64,000 nucleotides of DNA from Triatoma infestans (taxonomy: Eukaryota; Arthropoda; Insecta; Hemiptera; Reduviidae): contig JAAEAF010000124.1 of NCBI GenBank assembly GCA_011037195.1, positions 19,149 to 83,148 on the forward strand, read 5' to 3'. Below, one piece after another: positions 22,019 through 34,124 of the stretch (the stretch's first letter is position 1; every line of letters begins with the position of its first letter). Position numbers and translations under genes: made by a program. The notes beneath the pieces are model-generated. The model did no database searches and was not told the origin of the DNA. It saw nothing but the letters and a program-made list of their open reading frames with translations.

Positions 22019-22898
22019 TTTTTTTTTTATTCTTTATGTTCAGAAATCTGTACTAAAGAATTTTATGCCAAGTTAGATGTAATAGGATCTGAAGAGAGGG
22101 ATCCAAAACAGAGTGAGAGAGAGAGACACACAAAAATTGACATACCACTGAATCACTAGTTTAGGCCAGACTGGATTGGGAGAATCTGTTTAAATACAGC
22201 TACTGTTGGAGTCTTCCAACAGTTTCATAGAGCAGTCACAACGCGTCAACAACCTATCACTTTACTCACTCTAAATCTCTAGCAATTTTATATATTACGT
22301 GAAAAGTCCTGGCAGATTGTGTTACCTTTCTACACTATACATGTTCAGCTTTACTTCCAGTTTATTTATCTTTCTAACCTAATTCTCTCCTTCTCATATC
22401 CATTATATTAGCTATATTATTTCTTTATTTTACATATTTAGATAAATTTGTATTTTGTTATTACTATTATTATATATTGTATTTTATTATAAATTCGTAA
22501 CCAGAAGATTATCTTTTCTTTTCTTTTTAATTTGTTTTGTTTTATATTTATGGTTATCTAAATCTGTATCATGTAAATAGATACAACTCTTTCTGCAAGA
22601 TATTTATCGTAAAAACAATGAAACATTTATTGATTGATTGATTGATTGAAATTCGTTTCGCCTCTAAAAAGTTCCTCAATATATTATTATAAAATAGAAA
22701 AAGCCATATATAAAAATGGAAATGTTACTTTGATAAAAACTATAATAATTATTGTTTATCAGATCTTGATAATTTAGAACTTTTTTTTTTAATGAAGCGA
22801 TCTTACGTAATAAATGGTTAATTAAAAAAATATTTATTGATAATTCAGATCATTTTTGTTTCTCTCTTAGACAGTATAAACCGGAAAAGAAAAAAAAA
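22019..22898. other. Spacer with a short palindrome, no gene seen
   Basis: At 22202-22222 CTGTTGGAGTCTTCCAACAG is an almost perfect hairpin inside a GC-raised patch (22130-22300) that carries a TTTAAATA element just upstream. It may be an eroded LTR-like piece, but termini were not found. A (TTGA)n stretch lies near 22632. Confidence 0.45.
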
Positions 22899-23711
22899 CC
22901 TAGTTTCGAAACACTTACACGTCATACTCTTATTCCTTTTAATACAATTTATATGAAATCACAAATTTTCTTTAAACTGAGATTTTACGTATTTGTCCCA
23001 ACATAAATATAGTGGTAGTGGGGGAGGATAAGTACGTGTGTATATTAATCTTGGCAGGTAGAGAAGTGATGATTACATTATAGCCCCAGTAGAGCGCTCT
23101 GAAAGCACTGAACCATCTACATATACAATTTGAAATTAACTCTACAAATTCCACACAACTATCCAAATATCTTTTACTTTTTGTTTAGAAATGTGTTTCA
23201 AATAAAAGAAATACGCTTTTATCCGGAAGTTAGCACACCACCAAGTTTAAAGGGAAATCGTTGTATCCGGTTTCGAGTAAATTCCCAAAAACTCAAAACC
23301 TCGTCTATAAAGTTGCATTTCCGGTTGACTAAATTTCTTCAAATTTGAAATTATAAAAATACTTTTAACGTATATTAACATTATGTAGGTGGTAAAACCA
23401 TATTATATTATACTGATGTACTTTAGAAGGAAAGCATAACGCTACTTTTTCCCAAGAAACTCCAAAAAATCAATTTACTCGGGAAAAGATACAAATAAAA
23501 CTGATAGGTATTCATGTGTGAGTAGATACTATACGAAGTTTACTGAAGGAAAATTTTGGAGCCGTTTTCGACAAAATAACAAAAATCTGAAAAAAAATTC
23601 ACTAAAGTCGTATTTCCGATTGATGGTTTTTTGCCAGAAATCTTCGTGTCTAAGGCGGAATACCAAGTTTCAGCTTCCTGCGACTTTTCGTTTTTAGATA
23701 TTGTGTTAACA

Positions 23712-23742
<31 letters not shown>

Positions 23743-23812
23743 GACCATTCGCTGAAATTGTGGAAACATAATTTTTTCAAAATCTGGCACGATCACCAGA
23801 CTTATTTTTTTT
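22899..23812 (-). mobile_element. Family A2 element, full length, minus strand
   Basis: The complement of the right end lies at 22899-22945 (GAAACACTTACACG, TCATACTCTTATTCC). Modules with ATTTCCGGTTGAC near 23318 and ATTTCCGATTGATGG near 23608 follow. The (CA)n tract at 23709-23742 corresponds to the TG tract of plus-strand copies. It ends with ATCTGGCACGATCACC, the complement of the 5' head. Confidence 0.8.
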
Positions 23813-24148
23813 CTTAATTATAAATTCTCTAAATTTTTTTTATATTCAATTAAATTATTAAATTTTATACAAAATTTATTATGACTGAAAAATTTTCATT
23901 TTAATAAGGCAATTACGAACAGTTGAGTCTGATGTGAATTAGAATATCATCAGACCTTTGATTTCGGTTCAAATTTAACTAAACTAATAAAGCTTATTAC
24001 CTTAAATTAGTAAACTTTAGGTCGCGTTGAATTACATACATACCTTTGAGACTAATTAAAGTCATTACAGGTAATTGTAGTTCTATTTGTAATACTAAAT
24101 GTAAACTCTGGTTAAGCAATTTATTCTAACAGAACAGGAATATTTGTC
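23813..24148. other. AT-rich spacer, no gene seen
   Basis: No repeat or coding signal. Confidence 0.4.
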
Positions 24149-26349
24149 ACTTTCTCCAGCTGCGCTATAAACAGGAAATACTGTGAGAGTGTGGCAAATT
24201 TTCCAAATTGATTTTTTATCGGAAATAATATATTTTCAGATCACTAACTTCTGATTACGGAAAACTGCTTTATAGCGAATTTTGATTTGTATTTATTTGA
24301 ACAAAATATTTAGAAAAAGGAAAAATTGCAGCAAGTTTAAACTTAATATTCGGTTTAGGTACCACTACCGGATATGAAAATAAGGTTTTGATCAAAATCC
24401 ATCAACCGGAAGTGCGACTTTACTGAATGATTTTTTTTTCAGATTTCGCAATTTTTCTCAAAACGTCTCCAACAATTTTCTTTACTATTTCTCTTAACTT
24501 CATATAATATCTGCAACATAAATACCTCTCACATTTATTTGAAATATTTTTCCGGGAAATTTTATTTTGGGGAGGGGGGTCTGAGGCAACAGGTAAACAG
24601 TAAGCTCTAACTCTAAAGTACCATTTCAATACAACATACGAGCATTTGGTTTTGCCGCCTGTTTATTTTTATTTACAAATCATAATATGGGCCAGCTCAC
24701 CAAGAGCTTTACACATAGAGATTAGAGGTAAAATATGTTATTCAAAAATCTTAGTAGAGTCGCGATTTTAGTCTTCTAGATTGAGTAGGTTCGCCTATGT
24801 TGTAGCGGGACGTTGAGGATAGTGTGTGAAGTGTGAGGAAGAAGTTGATTGTTAATTTAGTCATGTGTGTGTGTGAATATCTGTAATGTCTAGTCCTCTG
24901 GGTATTTGTGTGTTTCTCTGGTGAACCAAGGGGCTCTTAAAGCAATTCGGAATACTTTATTTTGAAATGTCTGTCAGTCGTTTCGTCAGTGTGTTGCTGG
25001 CAGTTATCCAGACTGGGCAAGCGTATGTCAACAGAGATCTGAGAAGCGTCTTATAAAGAAGTACTGTACAGGAGTGTTTGAGTAGTGTGTGTTTCTGTTT
25101 ATAAGTGGATATAACTGTTTCAGTCAGCTGTATGCTTTTGTAGTTTGTTGTTAATGTGTAGTCTCCAGGTGAGTCTTGTGTCAAGAATTACACCAAGATA
25201 GTGCACTCCTTGGTCCTTCGGTTTCCAGGGTATTTCCTGGCTGTTTAGTTTTAGTCGCCGAAGGTCTTCATTTTGAAATCTCCGAAGAAAAAAATTCTGT
25301 CTTCTGTTTTAGTGATGTTGAGACGTAGCTTCCTTTTTTGGAACCATTTGTTATGATGTCTATAGCTGTTTGTAAGTCAGTGATGCTCTGGTCAATGTTG
25401 TCGTTAGTTGAGGCTGTCATTGTGTCATCTGCGTATGTAGCTAAAGTGGCTGAAGGTAGATCAGGTATGCTCGAACAGTAAAGGTTAAAGAGTATAGGGC
25501 TGATGATTGCTCCTTGCGGCAGTCCCGCGAGAATTTGGCGTCTAGTACTATATGTGTTGTTGAGTCTTACTTGAAATCTGCCACCTATATAATATTAATA
25601 TAAATTAGAAGCATTGTTAAAATTGCAAATTTGAAGTAAATCGGTCAACCGGAAGTGCGGTTTTTACAAAATAGGTTTTTGAATTTTTGTGGAATTTTAT
25701 CAAATTTTCCTTAAAAACTTGACATATTAAATTAATATAGATATACAAACTTATAACTTTATTTTAATATTTTTTCTGTTAAAATCAAATTTAGATGGTT
25801 CCGTGGAATCTGAGACGTTAACGTTCAAATGTATTTTTTCATTATGCAGCGCCCGCTATATATTTTTAAGCAAGTCTATGCATGTCCAACCACAAGGTGA
25901 AGCAGCACTCTGCTCGCGTGCTAATGCTATTCTGTTCAGAGTAGTATATGCATGTTCAAACAACTTCAAGCATCGTCCTTTACAAATTATACGTTAATTT
26001 TTCAATAATAGTGTAAATATTTTTAACTTTTAGACATAAACAATATAAATACGTTACGCGTAATTTTTGGCGTACGAAAAAATCAATATGTGAACTGTTC
26101 TATTAATTGAGTATTTAACACATCAATATTTTTCTCATACTTATAGCCCTTAGAGCGGCCACTGATTATGGACGTTTTCAACAATGATGTGGTCATTCTC
26201 TAACTGGCTCGGTTGGTAGGTTGGCATTTGTCCCCCCACCACCACCACCTGTAAATATTTATGATTGAACAATTATGCAAAATTTGAAATTATATATAAC
26301 TGTATTAAAAGGAATATGAGAGAAAGGCGTGTGAGTGTTTCACACCAGA
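24149..26349 (+). mobile_element. Family A2 element split by a LINE insertion
   Basis: Left end near 24149 (CACTTTCTCCAGC, degraded). TGGCAAATTTTCCAAATTG head, ACCGGAAGTGCGACTTTAC at 24405, the A2 block AAAGTACCATTTCAATACAA near 24614, then interruption by a LINE at 24661-25578. The body resumes with CTATATAATATTAATATAAA at 25585 and AACCGGAAGTGCGG near 25648, and ends GAGAGAAAGGCGTGTGAGTG, TTTCACACCAGA at 26349. Without the insertion it is about 1.3 kb, longer than other copies, and 25750-26250 is divergent. Confidence 0.8.
24661..25578 (-). pseudogene. Jockey-type LINE fragment with RT palm and 3' end
   Basis: 5'-truncated non-LTR retrotransposon on the minus strand. RT motifs in order: AGLPQGAIISPILFNLYCSS (GLPQG at about 25509-25522), then LATYADDTMTAS with the catalytic YADD at about 25424-25435, then HYLGVILDTRLTWRLHI near 25150-25203, then LYKTLLRSLLTYACPVW near 25010-25075, and FRIALRAPWFTRETHKYPE near 24905-24960. 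At least two frameshifts separate these, so no full protein is encoded. Flanks TGCCGCCT (24653-24660) and TGCCACCT (25579-25586) look like a target duplication with one mismatch, and the T-rich start at 24661 is its poly(A)-like tail on this strand. Confidence 0.85.
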
Positions 26350-26689
26350 TTTTTATTTTTTTTCTCCACAAACACTTTAAATGCAAATTTTGGTTGAAAA
26401 ATATATTTAAATAAAAAAAATAATACAACATTTGAAGAGATTTATTACTTTTATTATTAACTTATGACAAGTATTCATTAGCATACCTGGTTTTGCCCCA
26501 AGTGTTTATTATTAACCACTCCTTTCATTTCTAGTACTTTTTTTATATCTTACTTCTTTCCAAAGTATTTATCATTTGACCTTTAACTTGTAAATTGTAT
26601 TTTTTTTTTTTATAGTTTTTCAGTCATTGAAAATATTTAAATCCAGCACTGTTTTATTTTGGAAGATTTTGCGCCCAATTTTATATATT
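26350..26689. other. AT-rich spacer, no gene seen
   Basis: T-run after family A, then AT-rich DNA without recognised features. Confidence 0.4.
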
Positions 26690-27250
26690 AATCATATATT
26701 ACTTCAAATATTTGCCCAAATTAGGCGTCTTTCTCCCTTTTATTGGTCCCGGGCCTGCTTTTGGTGTATCTTTGGATACATGTATGTCAAGCTTCCAGGC
26801 CATGCTTCACAGTATTCATCCCTATGAGTTTACTGGATTGTCAGCAGTTCAAGATGCTCTTTTTGGGTAGGGGGCGGACAGAGTAACGGGAAGTTGTTGC
26901 TATGTCTTTCATGGACTTCTCTTACGTATCTGCATCAGAACCCTTACCAGGCATTGTGAGGCTCTTGCGGGCCTCTTGTGTAGAGTTTGTGTCTGAGAGA
27001 AAGAGAGGAAGAAACAGCCATCCATCATGTGACAGATTGCTTTGGCTGCGAGGAAATTAGATTCAGGACCTTTGGTCGGAATAGGATGTCTGTGGTAGAG
27101 CTTAGGATGTTTGATTTTAAGGTTATAGTCAGATTCGTCTGTACTATCGTGGATCTTAGGTGGTTTTGCCTAGTGAGGCTTTGGATAGCGTAGGGTTTTG
27201 TTGGCCTCACCTCTTTTGAATAAAAATAATGCTTCGAATTTGTGGCAAAC
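26690..27250 (+). pseudogene. LINE C-terminal fragment, same family as 45.5-46.2 kb
   Basis: Plus-strand remnant of the end of a Jockey/R1-type ORF2. FIGPGPAFGVSLDTC is readable near 26737-26785, and after frameshifts DCFGCEEIRFRTFGRNRMSV near 27032-27092 and a terminal region ending with TAG at 27191. The 3' untranslated part AGTGAGGCTTTGGATAGCGT recurs as its complement near 45510. RNase H is cut off upstream. The shared DNA shows that both came from one LINE family. Confidence 0.8.
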
Positions 27251-27403
27251 AGCCACAAAGCTTACCTAAGAAGATAGTGCAGAGAAGGCAGGAGAAATAG
27301 ACTTAATAGAGAATCTACTAGTCTGGATGGGACACTTGATTGAGCCAAGGATCCTATTGTCGACTGTGCTTCACGGTATTCTCATCCTCAGTTACTTTAC
27401 CAA

Positions 27404-28228
27404 ACCCTCACACCACTTTCTCTTAATACAGTTAATACAATTATTATAAAATAGAAAATTTTTGTTTGAAGTTGGAAAATTTTACTCAGTTGTTCTTAAC
27501 ATAAGTGTAGAGCTGGTGGAGGCGGATAAGAGGTAGACATTGAATGTGTTTACATTGCAGTCCAAAAGACAGCGCCAATAATGTTGAACTAACCGTACAT
27601 ACAACATTTGAAATTTTACGCCACAAAGTCCGCACAACTATCTTAAGTCATTTGTTTGGAGAAATATTTCAAATAAAAGTGATTGGTTTATATCTGCGCA
27701 TTTAGCATTCCCAGTGTAAAGGAAATCGTTATAGTCGTTTTCGATAAAATTCCAAAAAACTTAAACATCTATTCTGTTAAGTCATTTTGGCATTCTAATA
27801 ATGCTTGTAATATAGGTATATTAATATTTCCTATGAAGGTGGTAAAACTACATGGCACAGAAGTGATACTTACAGAAATGTATAACGCTACTATTCCCTT
27901 CCGAAACCGCCCAAAAAATCAATTTTCCCGGGAAAATGTTTCAAATAAAAGTGATAGCTATTTATATATGAAGATAACAGACTTAGTTTCAAGAAAGTCG
28001 TTGGAGCCGTATTCGAGAAAATGATGGAAAACTGAAAAAAAAATCAGTGAAGTCGCACTTCCGGTTGATGGATTTTGCCGGAAACCTTCGTGGCAGATGC
28101 AATATCTAAACGGAATACACAATTTGAGCCTCCTATGTTTATTAGTTTTTCAGATATTTTCGTTCCACACACAGACCATTCGCTAAAAACATTTCTATTC
28201 TCGTACACAGGGGACCTGAAGACATTGT
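27404..28228 (-). mobile_element. Family A2 element, minus strand
   Basis: The degraded right end complement (CCCTCACACCACTTTCTCTT) lies near 27406. ACAACATTTGAAATTTTACG near 27600, the module with CACTTCCGGTTGATGG near 28057, and the head complement with CACACACAGACCATTCGCT near 28168 follow. The 5' terminus is missing and a plus-strand A1 copy begins 34 bp later. Confidence 0.75.
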
Positions 28229-28261
28229 TAAGTCAGCATAGGGTACTCCTTGTTAAGTATT

Positions 28262-28382
28262 ACTTTCTCTTACTCCTAATAAGAGGAAGTATTGTAATCG
28301 TGCCAAATTTTCGATATCGAGTTTTCACTAGAAATATCCGTTTTGAGGTCCCCCGAGTCCAAAAAATTGGTTTTTAGCAAAT

Positions 28383-28427
<45 letters not shown>

Positions 28428-29064
28428 GAACAGCAAAGCTCACATATTTTACACATACAAAGAGGTACAACTTTTATTTGAAACATTTCTCTGGGAAAAT
28501 TCATTTAAGAGCACTTTTGGAGGAGAGGTGGGGTTAGGTTTTCATCTTAACTGCTGTTTCAGTATATTAGACAATTCTGTCATCTAAATAATGTTAATTA
28601 GAATTAAATATGTTGTTGAAATTCCGAGTTTGAAAAAAATAGATAACCGGAAGTGCGTTTTTACTGAAATATAATTTTCAGTTTTCTGGTATTTTCTCGA
28701 AAATGGCTCCAACGATTTTCTTTAAACCAGCGTTGTTAACTATACATATAAAGAGCTACAACTTTTATTTGAAACTTTTCCCCTGATAAATTCATTTAAG
28801 GGGACTTTTGGGGGAGGGGGGTTATGTTTTTCTTTAAAATGCTATCACAGTTGATTATACAATTCTGTCATCCAAATTGAAATAACTAGAAATTAATATA
28901 TGACCCAAATTCCGAGTTTCAAGGAAATTAGTAAACCGGACAGTTTTACTGGACAGTGTTTTCACTTTTCGACGAATTTCATTAAATTTGGTACACTAAC
29001 TATAAAATTTGTCAATTATAATTTTGGTCTGGGTAAGAGAAAGTGGTGAGTGTTTCCCACCAGC
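28262..29064 (+). mobile_element. Family A1 element, first of a head-to-tail pair
   Basis: Left end ACTTTCTCTTACTCCTAATAAG, then TTTTCGATATCGAGTTTTCA, GAGGTCCCCCGAGTCC and a (TG)n tract at 28384-28419. There are two modules with ACCGGAAGTGCG at 28644 and AACCGG near 28932, 288 bp apart. Right end GTAAGAGAAAGTGGTGAGTG, TTTCCCACCAGC. It has lost part of the first module. Confidence 0.9.
28384..28419 (+). repeat. (TG)n microsatellite inside family A
   Basis: Uninterrupted TG dinucleotides at the position where other family A copies carry shorter or diverged TG tracts (21.3, 29.2, 42.2 kb), so the tract was inherited with the element. Confidence 0.95.
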
Positions 29065-29074
29065 TTTTTTTTTT

Positions 29075-29779
29075 ACTTTCTTACTCCTGTAGAGACAGTA
29101 TTGTTAATCGTGCCAAATTTTGGATATCGAGTTTTCCACCGGAAATACCGTTTGAGGTCCCTCTGAGTCCAAAAAAAATGGTTTTTCTAGCGAACATGGT
29201 GTGTGTGTGTGTGTGTTGTTGTGTGTGTGTGTGTGAGGTATTGTATGTGAACAGCATAGCTCAAAAAAACGGAAAAATCGTATTAGAAAGTTCAACAATT
29301 GATATACGTTAGGTATCACCCGGGATCTGACGGGCGTATCGTTCAATATTCCTCAACCGGAAGTACCTCTTTACTAGTTTTTTCACTTTTTCGCGATTTT
29401 CTCAAAAATGGCTCCGACGATTTTTTTGAAACTAATTATATAAACTACGCTTACAAATGATCTACAACCTTTACTTAAAACATTTCTCGAGGAACATTCA
29501 TTTAAGGGCACTTTTAGGGAAGGGGTGGGGGTTATGTTTTTGTTTAAAATGCTATCATAGTTCATTACACAATTCTATCATCCAAACAAAATTAATTAGA
29601 AATAAATAGATGGCCAAAATTCCAAGTTTCAAGAAAATTAGTAAACCGGAAGTATAGTGAACAGTTTTTTTTCAGTTTTCGACGAATTTCATTAAATTTT
29701 GTATACTAACTATAAGATTTGTCAATTATAATTTTGAGAACTGGAGTAAGAGAAAGTTGTGTGAGTGTTTCACATCAGA
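29075..29779 (+). mobile_element. Family A1 element, second of a head-to-tail pair
   Basis: Begins ACTTTCTTACTCC directly after the ten-T run that ends the previous copy. Head, TG tract near 29201-29236, AACCGGAAGTACC near 29353 and AACCGGAAGTATA near 29645 (about 290 bp period). Right end GGAGTAAGAGAAAGTTGTGT, GAGTGTTTCACATCAGA at 29779 and a T-run. Confidence 0.9.
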
Positions 29780-31001
29780 TTTTTTTTTTTTTATTTAATT
29801 TAGTTTCTATTTTAAGATTGATAAATCCAAATTTTGGCTATAAAAATAAAAATAAAATACGAGGTAAATTAAGATCGATAACATGTAATGATTATGGGAA
29901 TAAAAGAAGAAAATAAAACCACAGAATATGAGAATATTCTAAATATAATCTAATTTTGAAGAGAATAATATAAAAGTTAACTGTGTAAACTTTTTCTGAT
30001 ACCACAGTAAAATGTCGTTATTCGTAATTTTGACAAGATCTCAATACTTTCTCTTAGTAAGAGGAAGAGAAAGTTAAAATGTATTCAATAAACTTGGTTT
30101 TCCTATTGATTGTTTTGGTTCGAAACTTTCATCACGTGTTTGTGATACTTAAAAGAGGAATATCAAGTTTGAGCTCCTCGCGATTTTTCATTTACTTTGA
30201 AAACTTAATACTATCGCCGTACTTCCTTTTATTACATAGAAATCAAAGCATCTTGTTTATTAATTATGCTGGCAGTAAGATATTCAATTAATCCTTTCAT
30301 TCTTAAAACATAATCCAATAAAATAGAACAAAAAATTATTGGAGCTTAAAAAGTGTTTTTTTTTTTTATGTTGCGTTAATTATAATAAAGCGACGAGTTG
30401 AAAATAAATTTTCTATAAATTAAAAAATTTATGCTAACGTCATCATAAATCTTTATTATAATAACTTGTTATTTATTTTTAAAATTTGCCATTCTTTTAT
30501 GTTGATATATTGACACTGATAGATTACTCTATAATATATTTATTATGTCGACTGAAATATACTTTTCAGTAGCTTTACTTTGTCATGATTTTTTTTTTTC
30601 TTTAGCGCAAGCTATATTATGCTGTTAAGCTAAAGAATAATATGAATCATTAAGAGGGTAATGTTTTAAATAGAAATTAGACAATTGTAATCACAATAAA
30701 AGAGATTTAAAAAAATATATATATAATAATACAAAAAGAGAAAAAAGAATCATGCTATACTTGACACAGTTCGAATTAAAAAAGCCTTCATATATAAAAC
30801 TTCCATTTTGGGTACTTAAATAGAAAGTCAGGCTGACATAGTCAGCCTCTTAAGAGTCTTTACATACTGACTGAGTGGATTAACCTTGAATATAGATTGA
30901 TGATAACATCTTAATGTTATTTTATTCATAAATATTATTACTATTATATGTATATGTTTGTTTTTATACGTTATCTAGAGACTATTAGCAGATTAGTATT
31001 T
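29780..31001. other. Spacer with family A scraps
   Basis: Mostly AT-rich. At about 30048-30080 ACTTTCTCTTAGTAAGAGGA is an isolated left end that folds on itself, and 30135-30205 carries a minus-strand head remnant (GAATATCAAGTTTGAGCTCC). Near 30830-30849 AGGCTGACATAGTCAGCCT is a short perfect-arm hairpin. Confidence 0.5.
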
Positions 31002-31705
31002 ACTTTCTCTGAGGAGGAAGTAATGCGATCGTGTCAGATTTTCGAAATTGAGTTTTCAACGGAAATATATGTTTTGAGGTCTCTCCTGTGTGGTACGAAA
31101 AAAGTGTTTTACGCGAATGTTATGTGTATTTGTGTCTATGTGTGAACAAAAATATCATATAACGAAAAATTCGCAGGGAGCACAAACTTGGTTCACCAAC
31201 CACTATCGCATCTTACACGAAGGTTTCGGTCAACCGATAGTGCGACTTTATCAATGGACAATGGTTTTTTTTTTTTTTTTTAATTTTTCGCGATTTACTC
31301 GAAAACTGCTTCAACGATTTTCCACTTATATGATATTAATGTACATTAGAAGCATTGCTGGAATTCGAAATTTGAAGAAAATCAGCTAACCGGAAGTACA
31401 ACTTTTAAAGTTTTCTCGAAAACGGCTACAACGATTTTCTTTAAACTTGCAATTCCACACTGCATAAATAAAAATGTATCATGTTTATTTGAAATATTTC
31501 TCCAAAAAAAAAAAAAATTTTCGGAGGGTTTTTGGAGGTGTGCCAGTTGCGTTTAAATTTAAACTGCACAAGCTTTGTTGGTTCTGACCGATGGCGCTCC
31601 ATATAAATGTGGCTAGCCCAATTAAACATTATAAATGTTGCAATTTTTATAGAAAATTCGTTAATTAAATTGTAATTATTGGAGTAAGAAAAAGGCGTAA
31701 AGGTA
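31002..31705 (+). mobile_element. Family A2 element, internally shortened
   Basis: Left end ACTTTCTCTGAGGAGGAAG, CAGATTTTCGAAATTGAG, the TGTGT tract reduced, module motif AACCGGAAGTACAAC at 31388, CGAAAACGGCTACAACGATT. Right end TTGGAGTAAGAAAAAGGCGT at 31678, hairpin lost, T-run. An internal stretch near 31549-31620 has TGCGTTTAAATTTAAACTGC. Confidence 0.8.
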
Positions 31706-32039
31706 TTTTTTTTTTGTTTATAATTGGTTTCAGTAAATTTATGAGAAATTTTATTTATATACTAGCGAATTTAATTATATAATTTGTCGATTGTTTATAT
31801 TGCAACGTTTTAAGTATCTTATCGATGTGTTAATTATTTCAAATATTAGATGAAGTTTCAATCGTTTAATTTAAGTGTAAATTAATTATTCGCAACAATA
31901 ACCTGTTAATGTCGGTAGTATGACAAAAAATAATCTGGTATGGTTAATACTGATACAGCTGCACATCTTACTGCTGTTAAACAATAATATAAAATGACGA
32001 TTTTTTTAAATTTCAATTTTTTTCTATTATTTTTCGTTT
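31706..32039. other. AT-rich spacer, no gene seen
   Basis: No recognised repeat or coding signal. Confidence 0.4.
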
Positions 32040-33349
32040 TGTCCTCACATAAGTGTATAGGTGGGTGGTATTGGGGAGACTAGTACGAACCTAGTACCAA
32101 ACCAGGCAGATCTTGATGATTGCATAATTAACATTGAACTAACTCCATATAACATTTAAATTATAATGGATGTATTCGGTGGAGAGAATTGATGAAATGA
32201 GAAGACTGGGTTAACACTGGTTAACTATGTATAATAATAGACACAGTCTGCCTGGACTTTACAATAGAAAATGATTAAGGTAAAGTGGTATGAAAATGAC
32301 ACGAAGTGTGAGATGGTGAACTATATTGAACTGTACCGAACTGTCTTCTCATGGACTTCCCGTCGCTGTGTTTATACAGTTTCTCCCACTCCAGTCCGAG
32401 AGAGTGGTTGGGTTCTTTCTCTTCTCTTGACTCTCTTTGGTTGCTGTTACAAAATTGAAGCCAGAAATTCCGCCCAACTATCTAATATCTCTGTTTTGGA
32501 AAAATATTTCAAATAAAAGTGATAGGTTTATATCTGTGCAATTAGCATTCCCATGTTTAACGGAAATTTCCATTATAGTCATTTTCTAGAAAGTTCCAAA
32601 AATCTTAAGAAAAACCTATTCTGTAAAGTCCCACTTCCGCTTAACCTATTTTCTTCAAACTGAGGTTCTATCAATGATTTTAATATGTTCGTAATTATGT
32701 TATATACATATCGAGCAACTGAAGTTGGTGGTTTTAGAGATGAAATCTTGCGCTGCTATAACCCCCCCCCCCCCCAGAACTCACACACAATCAATTTACC
32801 CGAAAAATGTTTTATTTTTTTTCCTACGCCATGATTTCGGCTATCCAGCCATTATGCATCGCGCGACCCAGTATAAAAGAACTAGGCTGCGCTGGCGATT
32901 GTTGTTGTTCGTTTAGCTGGTTATCCAGGGGGGACGTGAGTATAATCTCGGACGCGTACAACTTTACCCCACTCAAATAAAAAGTGTTAGGTATTTATGT
33001 ATATGGACAATATACGAAATTTTAAAGAATGGAGACGTTTTCAAGAAAATCGCTAAAAACTGGAGAAAAAAAAATTCAGTAAAAAAGCACTTCCGGTTGA
33101 TGGATTTTATCCGAAATTTCCATGTTAGCTGCGATGGTAGTACAAACTACAAAACATAATAAGTTAGGAGCTTACTGCGATTTTTTTTTTTTGAGCTATT
33201 TTGTGATTAGAGACACATACAGTCCATTCGCTGAAAACATTTTTTTTCGTACTCAGAGGACCTAAAACCAGACATTTTCGATCTAATGCTCAATTTCAAA
33301 AATTGGACACGATCACAGTAGTTCTTCTTACGAAAAGTAAGAGAAAGTA
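32040..33349 (-). mobile_element. Family A2 element, minus strand, carrying a family C insertion
   Basis: A2 body in complement: GTGTATAGGTGGGTGG near 32052, ACTCCATATAACATTTAAAT, interruption by family C, then GAAATTCCGCCCAACTATCT, CACTTCCGCTTAACC near 32630 and CACTTCCGGTTGATGG near 33088. The head is at about 33215-33320 and the left terminus complement GTAAGAGAAAGT ends at 33349. A C-run (32761-32776) sits in the G-rich block. Confidence 0.8.
32162..32451. mobile_element. Family C solo-LTR-like element, copy 1 (290 bp)
   Basis: Starts TATAATGGATG and ends GCTGTTACA, flanked by AAAT on both sides (32158-32161, 32452-32455). Shared with the copy at 58432: a central CTGGACTTTAC-like stretch, GTTTATACA, TTCTCCCACTC, and an AGAG/CTCTTCTCTTG-rich end. 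A TATA-type sequence is present on either strand (GTATAAAC on minus). Size, 4-bp duplication and TATA box fit a solo LTR; no internal retroelement sequence accompanies it. Orientation is unresolved. Confidence 0.7.
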
Positions 33350-34124
33350 ATAACTTAGTTCGTCTCTTCAGGTGAAGTTTGAAAGCTCTTCGGTAGATCA
33401 CAAATCATCTCTATTATGTAACATAAAGTTTCCCATGTTTTGATAAAATTGTTTCTCGTATTTCAGAAATTGCAAGAAAGAATGTATGATGACAATTTGC
33501 CATGTTTTTATCAATCTCATGTTATGTTCGTCTTTTAAAACTAAATATCTGAACGTAATACCCGTCTGTAAACAAAGTACTAGATCATCCAATCTCCCGA
33601 AATGGAAAAATTGTGTTTCCACAGATCTAAGCCAACATTTGTTCGAAAAAAAAAATCTGACGACCTTTATCTGGGATAACTTTGATCACGCTCTTGGCAA
33701 CTTTCTTTTCAGTGCATCGATATTGCTCCTCCCCACTCTTCTACTTTTCTAAGTATACATATTGGATTTAAATGATTTTAAAGGTTTTATTATTTTTCTT
33801 TATTTTATGAGCTCACAAGATTGTGAACAAATAGTATAAAATCAATTAGTAAAAATTAACCTATAAATTTTTTACAGTTATTTTGATTGGTCAGTTAGAA
33901 GATGGTAAACTATGAATGGCTAGATTGAGAGATGTTTTATTATTGTCCATGACTGCATGTTTGTGAATCTTTAATATAATGTATGACGTTATCTGCTATT
34001 CAAATTGCTTCGTTTTTGTATTCCCACTCTGGGAAATATATTTCTATTAAAATATTGAGACGCAAAATATGGATGCGTCAATTGGTAATCAAAATGAAAT
34101 AGCTTACTAAAAAAAAAAAAAAAA
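33350..34124. other. Spacer, no gene seen
   Basis: Contains open stretches on both strands at 33398-33752 without start context, homology or exon borders that I can defend. An A-run lies at 34109-34123, just before a minus-strand family A. Confidence 0.45.

Noticed and set aside
27683..28024. 113-codon plus-strand open stretch
   Set aside because: It is the antisense of a family A2 module; the same region in other A2 copies is not open.
28075..28377. 100-codon plus-strand open stretch
   Set aside because: It crosses from a minus-strand family A2 head into a plus-strand family A1 head. Related copies carry stops and indels at random positions, so the frame is an accident of the repeat.
30830..30849. 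Short perfect-arm hairpin AGGCTGACATAGTCAGCCT as a regulatory operator
   Set aside because: Eight-base arms of this kind arise by chance in 64 kb, and no second copy or promoter context was found.
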